This document shows, one piece after another, positions 1-5,874 of a stretch of DNA of 13,041 nt; within the stretch, counting starts at the first letter, position 1; each line of letters opens with the position of its first letter. This DNA comes from Ponticaulis sp. GTDB taxonomy: Bacteria > Pseudomonadota > Alphaproteobacteria > Caulobacterales > Hyphomonadaceae. The stretch spans positions 1-13,041 of the forward strand of contig PABS01000018.1 of assembly GCA_002699325.1 (NCBI GenBank), written 5' to 3'. The translations under genes and the position numbers were made by a program. The notes beneath the pieces are model-generated. The model saw nothing but the letters and a program-made list of their open reading frames with translations. It made no database searches and was not told where the DNA came from.

Positions 1-182
1 AACTGAAGGGTTATGCCTACGACGTCATAACCCTGCGCTTTCAGGAGTGCGGCGACAACGGAAGAGTCTACGCCGCCAGACATGGCGGCGACGACACGGG
101 TTTCGGATGGGGGTTTGGGAATGCCCAAAGAATTGAGACCGTCCACCATGAGCGATGGCGCGGTCAGCTCGGCGATATTCAT
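1..182 (-). CDS. mnmA: tRNA-specific 2-thiouridylase MnmA, N-terminal part (cut by window edge)
   Basis: Only the first 60 residues are in the window; the gene runs off the left edge. MnmA transfers sulfur to C2 of the wobble uridine (U34) of tRNA Lys, Glu and Gln in an ATP-dependent reaction in the cytoplasm. The visible part contains the PP-loop ATP-pyrophosphatase motif SGGVDSS (residues 35-41) in the context [19 protein letters not shown], then GYDVVGITL, which is typical of MnmA. The ATG at 182 has a GGAGAGAG ribosome binding site about 5 bases upstream. The roughly 25 residues before the PP-loop form a short leader common in alphaproteobacterial MnmA. Other PP-loop enzymes share the SGGVDSS motif, but the following GYDVVGITL favours MnmA. 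It is divergent from the lipoprotein gene at 366. Confidence 0.88.
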   Translation of the reverse strand, partial: MNIAELTAPSLMVDGLNSLGIPKPPSETRVVAAMSGGVDSSVVAALLKAQGYDVVGITLQ

Positions 183-236
183 TTTGCTCTCTCCAGCGGG
201 TTCAAGGGCCCGTGCAAAGGTTTGGTGTTGAGGGGG

Positions 237-265
237 CATATAGCGCGGAATGCGCAGTATGTCAG
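237..265 (-). promoter_or_regulatory. Probable sigma-70 type promoter of mnmA
   Basis: On the minus strand, CTGACA (260-265, 5 of 6 to the -35 consensus) and TATATG (237-242, 4 of 6 to the -10) are separated by exactly 17 bases. Transcription would start near 230, giving a leader of about 48 bases before the mnmA ATG at 182. This is consensus matching by eye only. Confidence 0.5.
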
Positions 266-365
266 CGCCCTGTGTGCGGTGATGGGAACGCGGTTGTGAT
301 AAGCGCCCGGATGACAGAAAGCGCGATGGTCGGGTAGTGTCGCGCAGAAAGAACGGGGAGATGAT

Positions 366-833
366 ATGCGCACACTTATTCTGGCCATAAGCGCGGCGGT
401 TCTGGCCGCCTGCACGACGAGTTCTGTACCCACATCGCAGAGCGCGGAAGACTTCATGTGGGGCTATACCAAGGCCTGGAATGCGCATGATACCGACACG
501 CTGGGGCGCGAATACTGGCAGTTGACCGACAGCGTTGAGACGGAAATCGCCCGGCTGGAGGCGACGTTCGAGCAGATGACGGCGGCGGGTTATGAGCGCT
601 CGACCATTCACGAAATTCTGGCGTGTGCTGCGGGTGATGACATGGCGGTCGCCCATATGCGCTATACGCGGTATCTGAGCTCCGGTGAGGTGATGGGGCC
701 AGAGATGCGGGCGACGAACTATCTGCTCGATTGGGAAGATGAGCGTGGCTGGCGGATCCGGGGCGTGTTTCCTGCTGATGTGGACGCGCCACCGGCCTGT
801 GATCTGACTCTGCTTCCAGAGAAAGAGGCCTAG
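366..833 (+). CDS. Small lipoprotein with NTF2/SnoaL-like fold pattern, function unknown
   Basis: A 155-residue protein with a lipoprotein signal peptide: R2, a hydrophobic stretch and the lipobox LAAC with acceptor Cys16, so it is probably anchored in the membrane facing the periplasm. The mature part starts with a Ser/Thr-rich linker followed by [24 protein letters not shown]. This helix pattern (aromatic residues, W, then N-A-H-D) is typical of NTF2/SnoaL-like proteins, and the later alternating strands ([31 protein letters not shown]) fit the same cone-shaped fold. No catalytic set is recognisable. The ATG at 366 has GGGGAG 5 bases upstream. It is the first gene of a tight plus-strand run: the stop is 4 bases before the nuclease-like gene at 838. 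The fold is an inference from pattern; the lipoprotein call is strong. Confidence 0.72.
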   Translation: MRTLILAISAAVLAACTTSSVPTSQSAEDFMWGYTKAWNAHDTDTLGREYWQLTDSVETEIARLEATFEQMTAAGYERSTIHEILACAAGDDMAVAHMRYTRYLSSGEVMGPEMRATNYLLDWEDERGWRIRGVFPADVDAPPACDLTLLPEKEA

Positions 834-837
834 AGCC

Positions 838-1266
838 ATGCGCGGCGCGCTGTTCATTGCAATGGGGCTGATGGCGGGATCGTTCAGCCTGACGGTCAGC
901 GCGTCTGTGCCCACCAGCGTGGAATGGGTGGATGGCGAAAGCGGCCGGCTGAACGGCAAGCCGTTCCGTCTGCACGATGTCGACGCGCCGGAGATTGGCG
1001 GCGTGGGCGCAAAGCTGCGCGGTGCGCAATGTGCCAAAGAAGTTGAGCTCGGCTTCAGGTCTCGCGCCTATATGGCAAAGCTCACATGCGGGCGTCCGGT
1101 GCATGTCACAGCCGAATACGGGATTGATCCGTTCGGGCGGGTGATTGTGGATCTCTCCATGGATGAGCAGGATCTGGCAGAAGCGGGCTTGTCAGAAGGC
1201 GTGCTGCGGGGATGGCCTGAAGAGCAAGGCAGGGACGCGGCGACCAAGCCTGACTGGTGTGAATAG
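838..1266 (+). CDS. Secreted staphylococcal nuclease-like (SNase/TNase) domain protein
   Basis: A 142-residue protein with an N-terminal signal peptide (about residues 1-22, ending near TVSAS) and one SNase-like OB-fold domain. The catalytic pattern of the family can be aligned: [10 protein letters not shown] gives R44, D49 and E52, corresponding to Arg35, Asp40 and Glu43 of staphylococcal nuclease, and FGRVIVDL gives R101, corresponding to Arg87. The strand that normally reads DGD reads DGE here (E34 in place of the metal ligand Asp21), a conservative change. The C-terminal [19 protein letters not shown] matches the family helix before the end of the domain. Four cysteines (C65, C84, C141 and one in the first third if counted differently are not all paired by eye) suggest possible disulfides. 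Expected role is Ca2+-dependent cleavage of extracellular or periplasmic DNA/RNA. The start ATG lies 4 bases after the preceding stop, and the next gene starts 13 bases downstream, consistent with one operon. Confidence 0.8.
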   Translation: MRGALFIAMGLMAGSFSLTVSASVPTSVEWVDGESGRLNGKPFRLHDVDAPEIGGVGAKLRGAQCAKEVELGFRSRAYMAKLTCGRPVHVTAEYGIDPFGRVIVDLSMDEQDLAEAGLSEGVLRGWPEEQGRDAATKPDWCE

Positions 1267-1279
1267 GGGAGCATAAGCC

Positions 1280-1570
1280 GTGTACGGACTGATTGGAAAA
1301 TTCACCGCTGCGGACGGCAAGCGCGATGAGCTTATCGGCTATCTGCTGGAAGGCCTCAAGGACATGCCCGGCTGTATGTCTTACGTGGTGGCACGAGAGC
1401 CCGGTGATGAGGTGACGATCTGGGTAACCGAAGTCTGGAAGGACGCAGAGAGCCATAAAGCCTCGCTGCAACTGCCGCAGGTTCAGGCCGCGATTGGCAA
1501 GGCGCGCCCGATGATTGCCGGTATGGAGCGCCTGGCGGAAACTGAGGTTGCCGGGGGCGTCGGCCTCTGA
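1280..1570 (+). CDS. Antibiotic biosynthesis monooxygenase (ABM)-family small protein
   Basis: A 96-residue single-domain protein. The start MYGLIGKFTAADGKRDELIGYL, the central GCMSYVVAREPGDEVTIWVTEVWKDAESHKASLQLPQVQAAI and the C-terminal helix are the usual pattern of the ferredoxin-like alpha/beta dimeric ABM domain (the YgiN group): a strand, a helix, strands with an E-x-W, and a helix with H59 in the ESHKAS segment. Family members act as cofactor-free quinol monooxygenases, haem degraders or proteins of unknown role; the substrate cannot be read from sequence. Translation starts at GTG 1280 with AGGGGAG about 8 bases upstream. It is 13 bases after the nuclease-like gene, probably in the same transcript. 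Confidence 0.78.
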   Translation: MYGLIGKFTAADGKRDELIGYLLEGLKDMPGCMSYVVAREPGDEVTIWVTEVWKDAESHKASLQLPQVQAAIGKARPMIAGMERLAETEVAGGVGL

Positions 1571-1682
1571 CGCCGTAATCCCTGCGATCCAGAATTCCTG
1601 AGCCTGTTACATGCGCGCTTTTGCCCATGGCTGATCTGGGGTGGGCATGGTACGTTTCTTAATAACCATAATAAAAGTAGGG

Positions 1683-2282
1683 ATGAGGCGCATGTGGCAG
1701 AGATGTATTGGAATTCTTCTGGTCGGGGGTTTGCTGGCGGCCTGTTCAACTGAGCCACGTATGCCCGAGCCCTCCTTTGATGACATCGACGCAGCGGGGA
1801 AGGCTGCGCGTGAAATGCAGGCGGCGCTGAAAGATGAACTGATGGCGGCGATGCAGGCAGGTGGGCCTGAAGCGGCAATTGCTGTCTGTTCAGAGCGTGC
1901 GCCTGCGATTGCACGACAGGTGTCTGATCAGTCTGGTTATGAGGTCTCTCGCACGGCGCTCCGTACCCGGAATGATGCGAATGCCCCAGATGCCTGGGAG
2001 GCGGAGGGGCTGGAGATATTCGAAGCGGCGCTGGCGTCCGGTGCCAGTCCGTCAGTGATGGAGCGCTCAGAGATCGTGCGGACGGAAGAGGGGGGCGCCG
2101 AGTTTCGCTGGATGAAGCCGATCCTGATGGATGAGCCCTGCACCGTCTGTCATGGCACACAGGTGAATGAGGGTTTACAGGCCAGCATTGCCTCACTCTA
2201 TCCAGATGATGAGGCGACAGGGTTTGAGGTTGGGCAGCTGCGCGGCGCATTCAGCGTTCGCAAAGTCGTCGAGCTGGAATAA
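1683..2282 (+). CDS. DUF3365 (Tll0287-like haem domain) lipoprotein
   Basis: From ATG 1683 this is a 199-residue protein. It has a lipoprotein signal peptide (RR and R7, hydrophobic run, lipobox LAAC with acceptor Cys21). The mature domain shows the DUF3365/Tll0287-like signature: a helix ending in AIAVCSERAPAIA, then SRTALRTRNDANAPDAWEAEGLEIF, and a c-type haem site CTVCH (153-157). It ends with GQLRGAFSVRKVV, the family's closing strand. It is expected to be a periplasmic haem-binding redox or sensor protein, with haem attached by the Ccm system. The start is uncertain: GTG 1641, ATG 1647, ATG 1683 and ATG 1692 are all in frame. I prefer 1683 or 1692 because they give a normal-length signal peptide; AGGG at 1678-1682 is well spaced only for 1692. 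The gene follows the ABM gene after about 110 bases. Confidence 0.8.
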   Translation: MRRMWQRCIGILLVGGLLAACSTEPRMPEPSFDDIDAAGKAAREMQAALKDELMAAMQAGGPEAAIAVCSERAPAIARQVSDQSGYEVSRTALRTRNDANAPDAWEAEGLEIFEAALASGASPSVMERSEIVRTEEGGAEFRWMKPILMDEPCTVCHGTQVNEGLQASIASLYPDDEATGFEVGQLRGAFSVRKVVELE

Positions 2283-2406
2283 CGCCGCGCAATACCTGGT
2301 CGCGCTGGTCTTTTTCTTCCGTTCCGTGTAAAATCAACGCGTCTGACAGCGTCCGCTTGGGGGATGTCGCCGGTTCTGTGCTGGCAGCGGGGGCTAGGGG
2401 GCGGAT

Positions 2407-3090
2407 ATGGAATACCACCGCGAAGTCACTGATTTTACAGCTCTCGTCCGGTCTCTGACTCAGGCGGATCAGGACTGGTTGCTTCAGGATCTTGGATTCT
2501 GGCAGAGCAAATTACGACGCGAGGATCAGGACGACTTTTTTGAGTATGTTTTCGCCACACGTCAGGAATTTCGTAGCCTGATGGCGTATCGCGCGCGCCG
2601 ACTTGCCGCCGAAACGGGGCGTACCGAAGCCTCTGAGTATCTTCAGCAAAGGATGCCGCTTCAGAAGTTCGTCAGTAATCTGTTCCTCTCGACCAATGAT
2701 ATCGGGCCGGGGCTCTATCTGGAGCATGCCTTCAGTACAGTCGTGTTCGCGAGGCGTATCGGCATGAACTGCCATATCAATCAGAACGTCACGATTGGTG
2801 CCGCGCCATCGGGTATTCCCGAGATTGGAGATAATGTTGAGATCCGTGCGGGCGCGATTATCATTGGCGGGGTTCATATTGGACACAATTGCCGTATCGG
2901 CGCGGGCGCGGTTGTCGTTGACAATATGCCGGATGGAAGCGTGGCTGTGTCTCCCAAGGCTACTATTATCACCCGGGAAGAGAAAGCTGCTCGTAAGGCG
3001 GCACGCAATGGCACGAAACAGGCAGGGCTCGGCGCCTGGGCCGCCTGGTGGCGAGCGCGGCCGTCCAGGCTGAACGGTCGCGCGACCTGA
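2407..3090 (+). CDS. Hexapeptide-repeat (left-handed beta-helix) acetyltransferase, CysE-like
   Basis: A 227-residue protein. Residues 1-95 are helical and lack clear motifs. From about residue 97 a left-handed beta-helix of hexapeptide repeats follows (IGPGLYLEHAFS, IGMNCHINQNVTIG, IGDNVEIRAGAIIIG, IGHNCRIGAGAVVV). The organisation resembles serine O-acetyltransferase (CysE) and related acetyl-CoA-dependent O-acetyltransferases. His107 in LEHAFS aligns with CysE catalytic His158, but the preceding Asp is Glu, and the CysE GGDRHPKI segment with the second active-site histidine reads SGIPEIG here. Serine is therefore not assured as the acceptor, and a sugar or other hydroxyl acceptor is possible. 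The C-terminus is a basic, Trp-containing tail (about 187-227). The ATG at 2407 is preceded by AGGGGGCGGAT. Confidence 0.75.
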   Translation: MEYHREVTDFTALVRSLTQADQDWLLQDLGFWQSKLRREDQDDFFEYVFATRQEFRSLMAYRARRLAAETGRTEASEYLQQRMPLQKFVSNLFLSTNDIGPGLYLEHAFSTVVFARRIGMNCHINQNVTIGAAPSGIPEIGDNVEIRAGAIIIGGVHIGHNCRIGAGAVVVDNMPDGSVAVSPKATIITREEKAARKAARNGTKQAGLGAWAAWWRARPSRLNGRAT

Positions 3091-3146
3091 GAAAAAGAGA
3101 TTGATCCGGGCCGCCAGTCTGGTGCAATGCCAGTGTGAGGTGCCCG

Positions 3147-3704
3147 ATGATCATACGCTTTGCCCAACCGCAGGATGCCGCAGCGATTGCGGAGATTTAC
3201 GCCCCATTTGTAGATGGTAGTGCGGTGTCATTCGAAATGGTGCCGCCAGTTGCAGAAGAGATGGCGGGGCGGATTGAAATGCTTTGGCCCACCCATCCAT
3301 GGATCGTGGCTGAGGAAGAAGGCCGCGTAATTGGATATGCCTATGGGTCACCCTATCGCGAACGCAAAGCCTATCAGTGGGCGGTGGAAGTGACGGCATA
3401 TCTGGCGCCAGAGGCGCGGGGCAAGGGGCTCGGAAAGCGGCTTTATTCTGTGCTGCTCGACATGTTGAAGGCGCAAGGCTTTACCAAGGCGTATGGGGTG
3501 GTGACCTTGCCGAACCCCGCCAGCGCGGCGCTTCATGAGGCCGTGGGCTTCCGGCCCTTCGCTGTCTATCGCGATATCGGCTTCAAGAATGGCAGCTGGC
3601 ATGATGTTGGCTGGTGGGAGTGCGATCTTGCAGAGGTGGTGCCCGACCCGAAAGCCCCGCTGCCGCTGACAAGCCTCGGGTATGGGCGGGATGGCGAGCT
3701 TTAA
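3147..3704 (+). CDS. GNAT N-acetyltransferase of the phosphinothricin (PAT/Bar) acetyltransferase family
   Basis: A 185-residue GNAT protein. It has MIIRFAQPQDAAAIAEIYAPFV at the N-terminus, the acetyl-CoA pyrophosphate-binding motif ARGKGLGKRL (90-99), then NPASAALHEAVGF and GFKNGSWHDVGWWE, the hallmark C-terminal motifs of PAT/Bar-type enzymes. These acetylate small amines such as phosphinothricin, methionine sulfoximine or other amino acid analogues; the native substrate is often unknown. I chose ATG 3147 over the upstream in-frame GTG 3135 because GAGG at 3137-3140 sits 6 bases before 3147. It follows the hexapeptide transferase by 56 bases and faces the minus-strand toxin-antitoxin pair; the two stops are 26 bases apart. 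Confidence 0.85.
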   Translation: MIIRFAQPQDAAAIAEIYAPFVDGSAVSFEMVPPVAEEMAGRIEMLWPTHPWIVAEEEGRVIGYAYGSPYRERKAYQWAVEVTAYLAPEARGKGLGKRLYSVLLDMLKAQGFTKAYGVVTLPNPASAALHEAVGFRPFAVYRDIGFKNGSWHDVGWWECDLAEVVPDPKAPLPLTSLGYGRDGEL

Positions 3705-3730
3705 TCAGACTGTGAAACCGCCGGGCTAAC

Positions 3731-4006
3731 TTACTCGAAGACTTGGATAGACCTAATGTGCACCTTGTCGCCCAGAACGATGAAAGTTGCGGCGAGAGTG
3801 TCTGCGCCGCGATCAGCGACAACCCTCAGCCCCGGTTCGTCATGATCGACAGCGGTACCCTCTAAATGACCTGAAATCATCAACCTGTTAATCACAGCTA
3901 TTACACGGCGACAAAGATAGGGGTCCTCACAGAATTCGTCGAAACGCTTCTTGGCGACAGGTTCAAAGCTCACGCCGAACCCATGAGGAGGCTTAGCAAA
4001 TTTCAC
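3731..4006 (-). CDS. Candidate toxin with RelE/ParE-like pattern, partner of a Panacea antitoxin
   Basis: A 91-residue protein, not recognised with certainty. The order is an N-terminal strand region, helix VAKKRFDEFCED (17-28), helix PYLCRRVIAVINRLMIS (29-45), then strands LRVVAD, TLAATFIVLGD and KVHIRSIQV. Two helices followed by antiparallel strands ending in an I-x-x-I-x-V strand is the layout of RelE/ParE-type toxins. Basic residues are K19, K20, R21, R33, R34, R61, R66 and R85. It starts at GTG 4006, only 9 bases after the stop of the Panacea gene and in the same frame. There is no well-spaced ribosome binding site (AAGG abuts the GTG), so translation probably depends on the upstream gene. 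Small size, operon place and AT-rich composition support a toxin role. It may act on mRNA, gyrase or another target; the sequence does not say. Confidence 0.55.
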   Translation of the reverse strand: MKFAKPPHGFGVSFEPVAKKRFDEFCEDPYLCRRVIAVINRLMISGHLEGTAVDHDEPGLRVVADRGADTLAATFIVLGDKVHIRSIQVFE

Positions 4007-4015
4007 CTTAGAACT

Positions 4016-4525
4016 TTAGCCTGATTTCCGAGCCCACTCCAAGATTCTTTCGTCAGGAGTAATAAATTGAGACGCGGCAGCTTGGACAGGAATCATCTCT
4101 CCATGGGGTGTGGCTTCCCAAAGCGCGTCATGACTCAACTCAGAAACATCGAAGGCGGTCATGTCGCTGACTGCATCCAAGACATCATCAAGAACAGCAC
4201 GCTCGTCCGAACTAAGGAGATTGTCAGCATTAGGAGCTTGTAGAGACAAATATCCAAAGCGCTGGTAGGTGCCGACGTAATGCGTGTTCGATTTAATTCG
4301 ATGTTCGGTTTGAAGCTTAAGTAAAGCGAGATCAATGTTGGGAGGTACAGGTCCGTATTGCAGCTTGGCATACGCATCCAAGCCGGTGACAGTCTTACCA
4401 AATTTGCGCCAAGCAGCACAGTCCGCGAACCATAGAATTTTATTGAGCTTTGTTTTACCTATTTCGCTACGACTATCTTTCGCAATTACATAGTGTACTG
4501 CAGCAGACAGCTTATCTATTGACAT
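4016..4525 (-). CDS. Panacea (SocA-like, DUF4065) domain protein, candidate antitoxin
   Basis: A 169-residue protein from ATG 4525 (an in-frame TTG at 4531 is a less likely start). Residues 24-64 carry the Panacea/DUF4065 signature: KTKLNKILWFADC, a helix with AWRKFGK, then TGLDAYAKLQYGPVPPNI including the near-invariant GPVP. The C-terminal half has the usual SELSHDALWEATPHGEMIP segment. Panacea proteins include SocA of Caulobacter and the PanA antitoxins of PanAT systems, which neutralise structurally diverse toxins encoded next to them. This one lacks any visible DNA-binding domain and is close to a minimal Panacea protein. It is first in a minus-strand two-gene operon with the 91-residue gene at 3731-4006. 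Base use is AT-richer than the neighbours, suggesting transfer. Confidence 0.85.
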   Translation of the reverse strand: MSIDKLSAAVHYVIAKDSRSEIGKTKLNKILWFADCAAWRKFGKTVTGLDAYAKLQYGPVPPNIDLALLKLQTEHRIKSNTHYVGTYQRFGYLSLQAPNADNLLSSDERAVLDDVLDAVSDMTAFDVSELSHDALWEATPHGEMIPVQAAASQFITPDERILEWARKSG

Positions 4526-4558
4526 TTCCAACCACGCTAAAACTACGTCTAATCCACA

Positions 4559-4587
4559 GATATAGCATTCGTTTAACTAATTGTGAA
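4559..4587 (-). promoter_or_regulatory. Probable promoter of the Panacea operon
   Basis: On the minus strand, TTCACA (4582-4587, 5 of 6 to -35) and TATATC (4559-4564, 4 of 6 to -10) are separated by 17 bases. Transcription would start near 4552, about 27 bases before the ATG at 4525. No convincing operator palindrome covers it. Confidence 0.5.
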
Positions 4588-4745
4588 TCCCTATAATGTT
4601 CTTGAAATGTTCGTGTTGGACAACTCTGGAGGAGCTAGCACTTCTTCATACCCAACAAATCCCCTATTTCAAAGAGGGTTTTCAACCCGGAGAGCTCTGA
4701 TCTTGCACTTGAAATTCACGCGCGGCCTGTGCTGGAACATGGGGC

Positions 4746-5219
4746 ATGCTCTTTCGACCGCCTATGCCGACCGACCTTCCCGATCTGAATGCGATGATCC
4801 TGAGGTCAAAGGCCGTGTGGGGGTATGACGAGGCCTTCATGGCCGCCTGCGAAGAAGAGCTGAGACTGACCCCAGCGCATCTGGCAGCCGGGCAGATCGA
4901 ATGCGCCCTCGACCGAGATACAATCACTGGCGTCGTGCAGCTTTCAGAAGTTGACGGCGCGCTGCATCTCGAAAAACTCTTCATCTCGCCCGATTATCAG
5001 GGGCAGGGGATCGGCCGGAGCCTGATGGGCTGGGCGGTTTCTCGCGCGCGGCTATCGGGATGTCAGACCATCCACATCGACAGCGATCCGGGTGCTGTGC
5101 CCTTCTATGAGCGAATGGGCGCGCGCCGAGCCGGTGAGGTGCCGTCGGGCAGCGTGCCGGGGCGTATGTTACCGCGGCTCGAGTTGCAGGTCGCAGCAAA
5201 AAGCCCTTCAGCGGGCTGA
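4746..5219 (+). CDS. GNAT family N-acetyltransferase
   Basis: A 157-residue single-domain GNAT. It has the acetyl-CoA-binding motif A QGQGIGRSL (85-93) following LEKLFISPDY, and motif B as DSDPGAVPFYERMG (112-125), where the Tyr is the usual general acid. The N-terminal LFRPPMPTDLPDLNAMI matches the family's first strand and helix. The substrate is unknown. ATG 4746 is the first start after an in-frame stop at 4710; TGGA at 4733-4736 is a possible ribosome binding site. The last seven codons and the TGA lie in the terminator hairpin at 5199-5228. The gene marks a return to the G+C-rich composition of the flanks. Confidence 0.82.
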   Translation: MLFRPPMPTDLPDLNAMILRSKAVWGYDEAFMAACEEELRLTPAHLAAGQIECALDRDTITGVVQLSEVDGALHLEKLFISPDYQGQGIGRSLMGWAVSRARLSGCQTIHIDSDPGAVPFYERMGARRAGEVPSGSVPGRMLPRLELQVAAKSPSAG

Positions 5220-5228
5220 AGGGCTTTT
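5199..5228. terminator. Bidirectional rho-independent terminator between convergent genes
   Basis: A perfect inverted repeat: the left arm AAAAGCCCTTCAGC (5199-5212) is the exact reverse complement of 5215-5228, with a GC-rich core flanked by A and T runs so it reads as a terminator on both strands. It serves the plus-strand GNAT gene and the minus-strand lipoprotein gene whose stop is at 5250. The GNAT stop codon (5217-5219) is inside the right arm. Confidence 0.88.
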
Positions 5229-5249
5229 GTCGTCGGTGATTTTTGATGA

Positions 5250-5804
5250 TCAGACCTGACGGTCGAGACGGTTCAACTCGTCGATATGAACCTCAACGTC
5301 ATTCTTCAGAATCGTCAGAAGATCGACTGTGTCCTCGGAAGGGTTGGTTTCCAGAGTGTCGTTGATCTGTTCGAGGATATAGCGCTCGCCGCGCAGCACT
5401 TCTTCAATGGCGACTTCTGAGTCTTCGTCAAAAACGGTGCGCATCTGGGCAAAAGCGCGATGGCCCGTGCCGAGGAATTCGCCGGTCGTGTCGGGTGCAC
5501 CTCCAAGCTTCTGAATTCGCGCTTGCAGGTATTCGCGCTGGGATTTCCGCTCCATGGCGAGTTCCGCCAGCTTTTTCGAAACGCCTTTTTTGTTGTCTGG
5601 CATTTCCGCCGCGTCTTTGTAGAGCACTTCAGCATCGATCAGAATACCAGCCAGATCGTTCAGGCGTTCAATTTCACCTGCATTCGGTGGCGCAACTGAA
5701 ACGGGCTGCATTTCAGCTGAAGCCGTGACGCTTGGGTCAGGGGACATCGCGCAGGCACCAAGCAGCGCACAGGCGCCGACGCCCATGATCAGGTGTTTCA
5801 TCAT
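5250..5804 (-). CDS. DUF2383 (PA2169-like) ferritin-fold lipoprotein
   Basis: A 184-residue protein. Residues 1-18 are a lipoprotein signal peptide with lipobox LGAC (acceptor Cys18), followed by a Ser/Pro-rich linker to about residue 42. The rest is four long helices in the DUF2383 pattern: IERLNDLAGILIDAEVLYKDAAE, KKLAELAMERKSQREYLQAR, an H-R at 115-116 in the loop, VAIEEVLRGERYILEQIND, and LLTILKNDVEVHIDELNRL. DUF2383 proteins are four-helix bundles of ferritin-like type; several acidic and His residues (for example E59, E67, E85, E139, H173) could bind metal, but this is not shown. Most relatives are cytoplasmic, so a lipidated form is notable. ATG 5804 has GGAGG about 9 bases upstream. 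An EcfG-type promoter precedes it. Confidence 0.78.
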   Translation of the reverse strand: MMKHLIMGVGACALLGACAMSPDPSVTASAEMQPVSVAPPNAGEIERLNDLAGILIDAEVLYKDAAEMPDNKKGVSKKLAELAMERKSQREYLQARIQKLGGAPDTTGEFLGTGHRAFAQMRTVFDEDSEVAIEEVLRGERYILEQINDTLETNPSEDTVDLLTILKNDVEVHIDELNRLDRQV

Positions 5805-5835
5805 ATCGGTTTCCTCCTCGGGTTGACCGGCATGA

Positions 5836-5861
5836 AACGGGCAGTGCGCAGAAGGAGTTCC
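5836..5861 (-). promoter_or_regulatory. EcfG (general stress response) type promoter of the DUF2383 lipoprotein
   Basis: On the minus strand GGAAC (5857-5861) is followed after exactly 17 bases by CGTT (5836-5839). This is the consensus GGAAC-N16/17-CGTT bound by the alphaproteobacterial general stress sigma factor EcfG. It lies in the 70-base gap after the DUF262 gene. Transcription would begin near 5829, about 25 bases before the ATG at 5804. Confidence 0.6.
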
Positions 5862-5874
5862 GATTTAGATAGCG

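Noticed and set aside
454..1104. Minus-strand frame of 216 codons across the lipoprotein and nuclease genes
   Set aside because: Rich in R, P, S and H as in a G+C-rich antisense shadow; both plus-strand genes have signal peptides and family motifs.
1483..2250. Minus-strand frame of 255 codons across the haem lipoprotein
   Set aside because: Antisense shadow: the plus strand has the lipobox, the RTRNDANAPDAWE motif and CTVCH.
2329..2334. TAAAAT as -10 for the hexapeptide transferase gene
   Set aside because: No acceptable -35 hexamer at the right distance, so I do not call a promoter there.
4592..4597. Perfect TATAAT on the plus strand
   Set aside because: No -35 hexamer at 16-18 bases upstream, so it is probably chance in AT-rich DNA, although it lies close to the Panacea operon promoter on the other strand.
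4583..4828. 81-codon plus-strand frame starting GTG upstream of the GNAT gene
   Set aside because: It overlaps the well-supported GNAT start in another frame, crosses the composition change, has no ribosome binding site and no recognisable domain.
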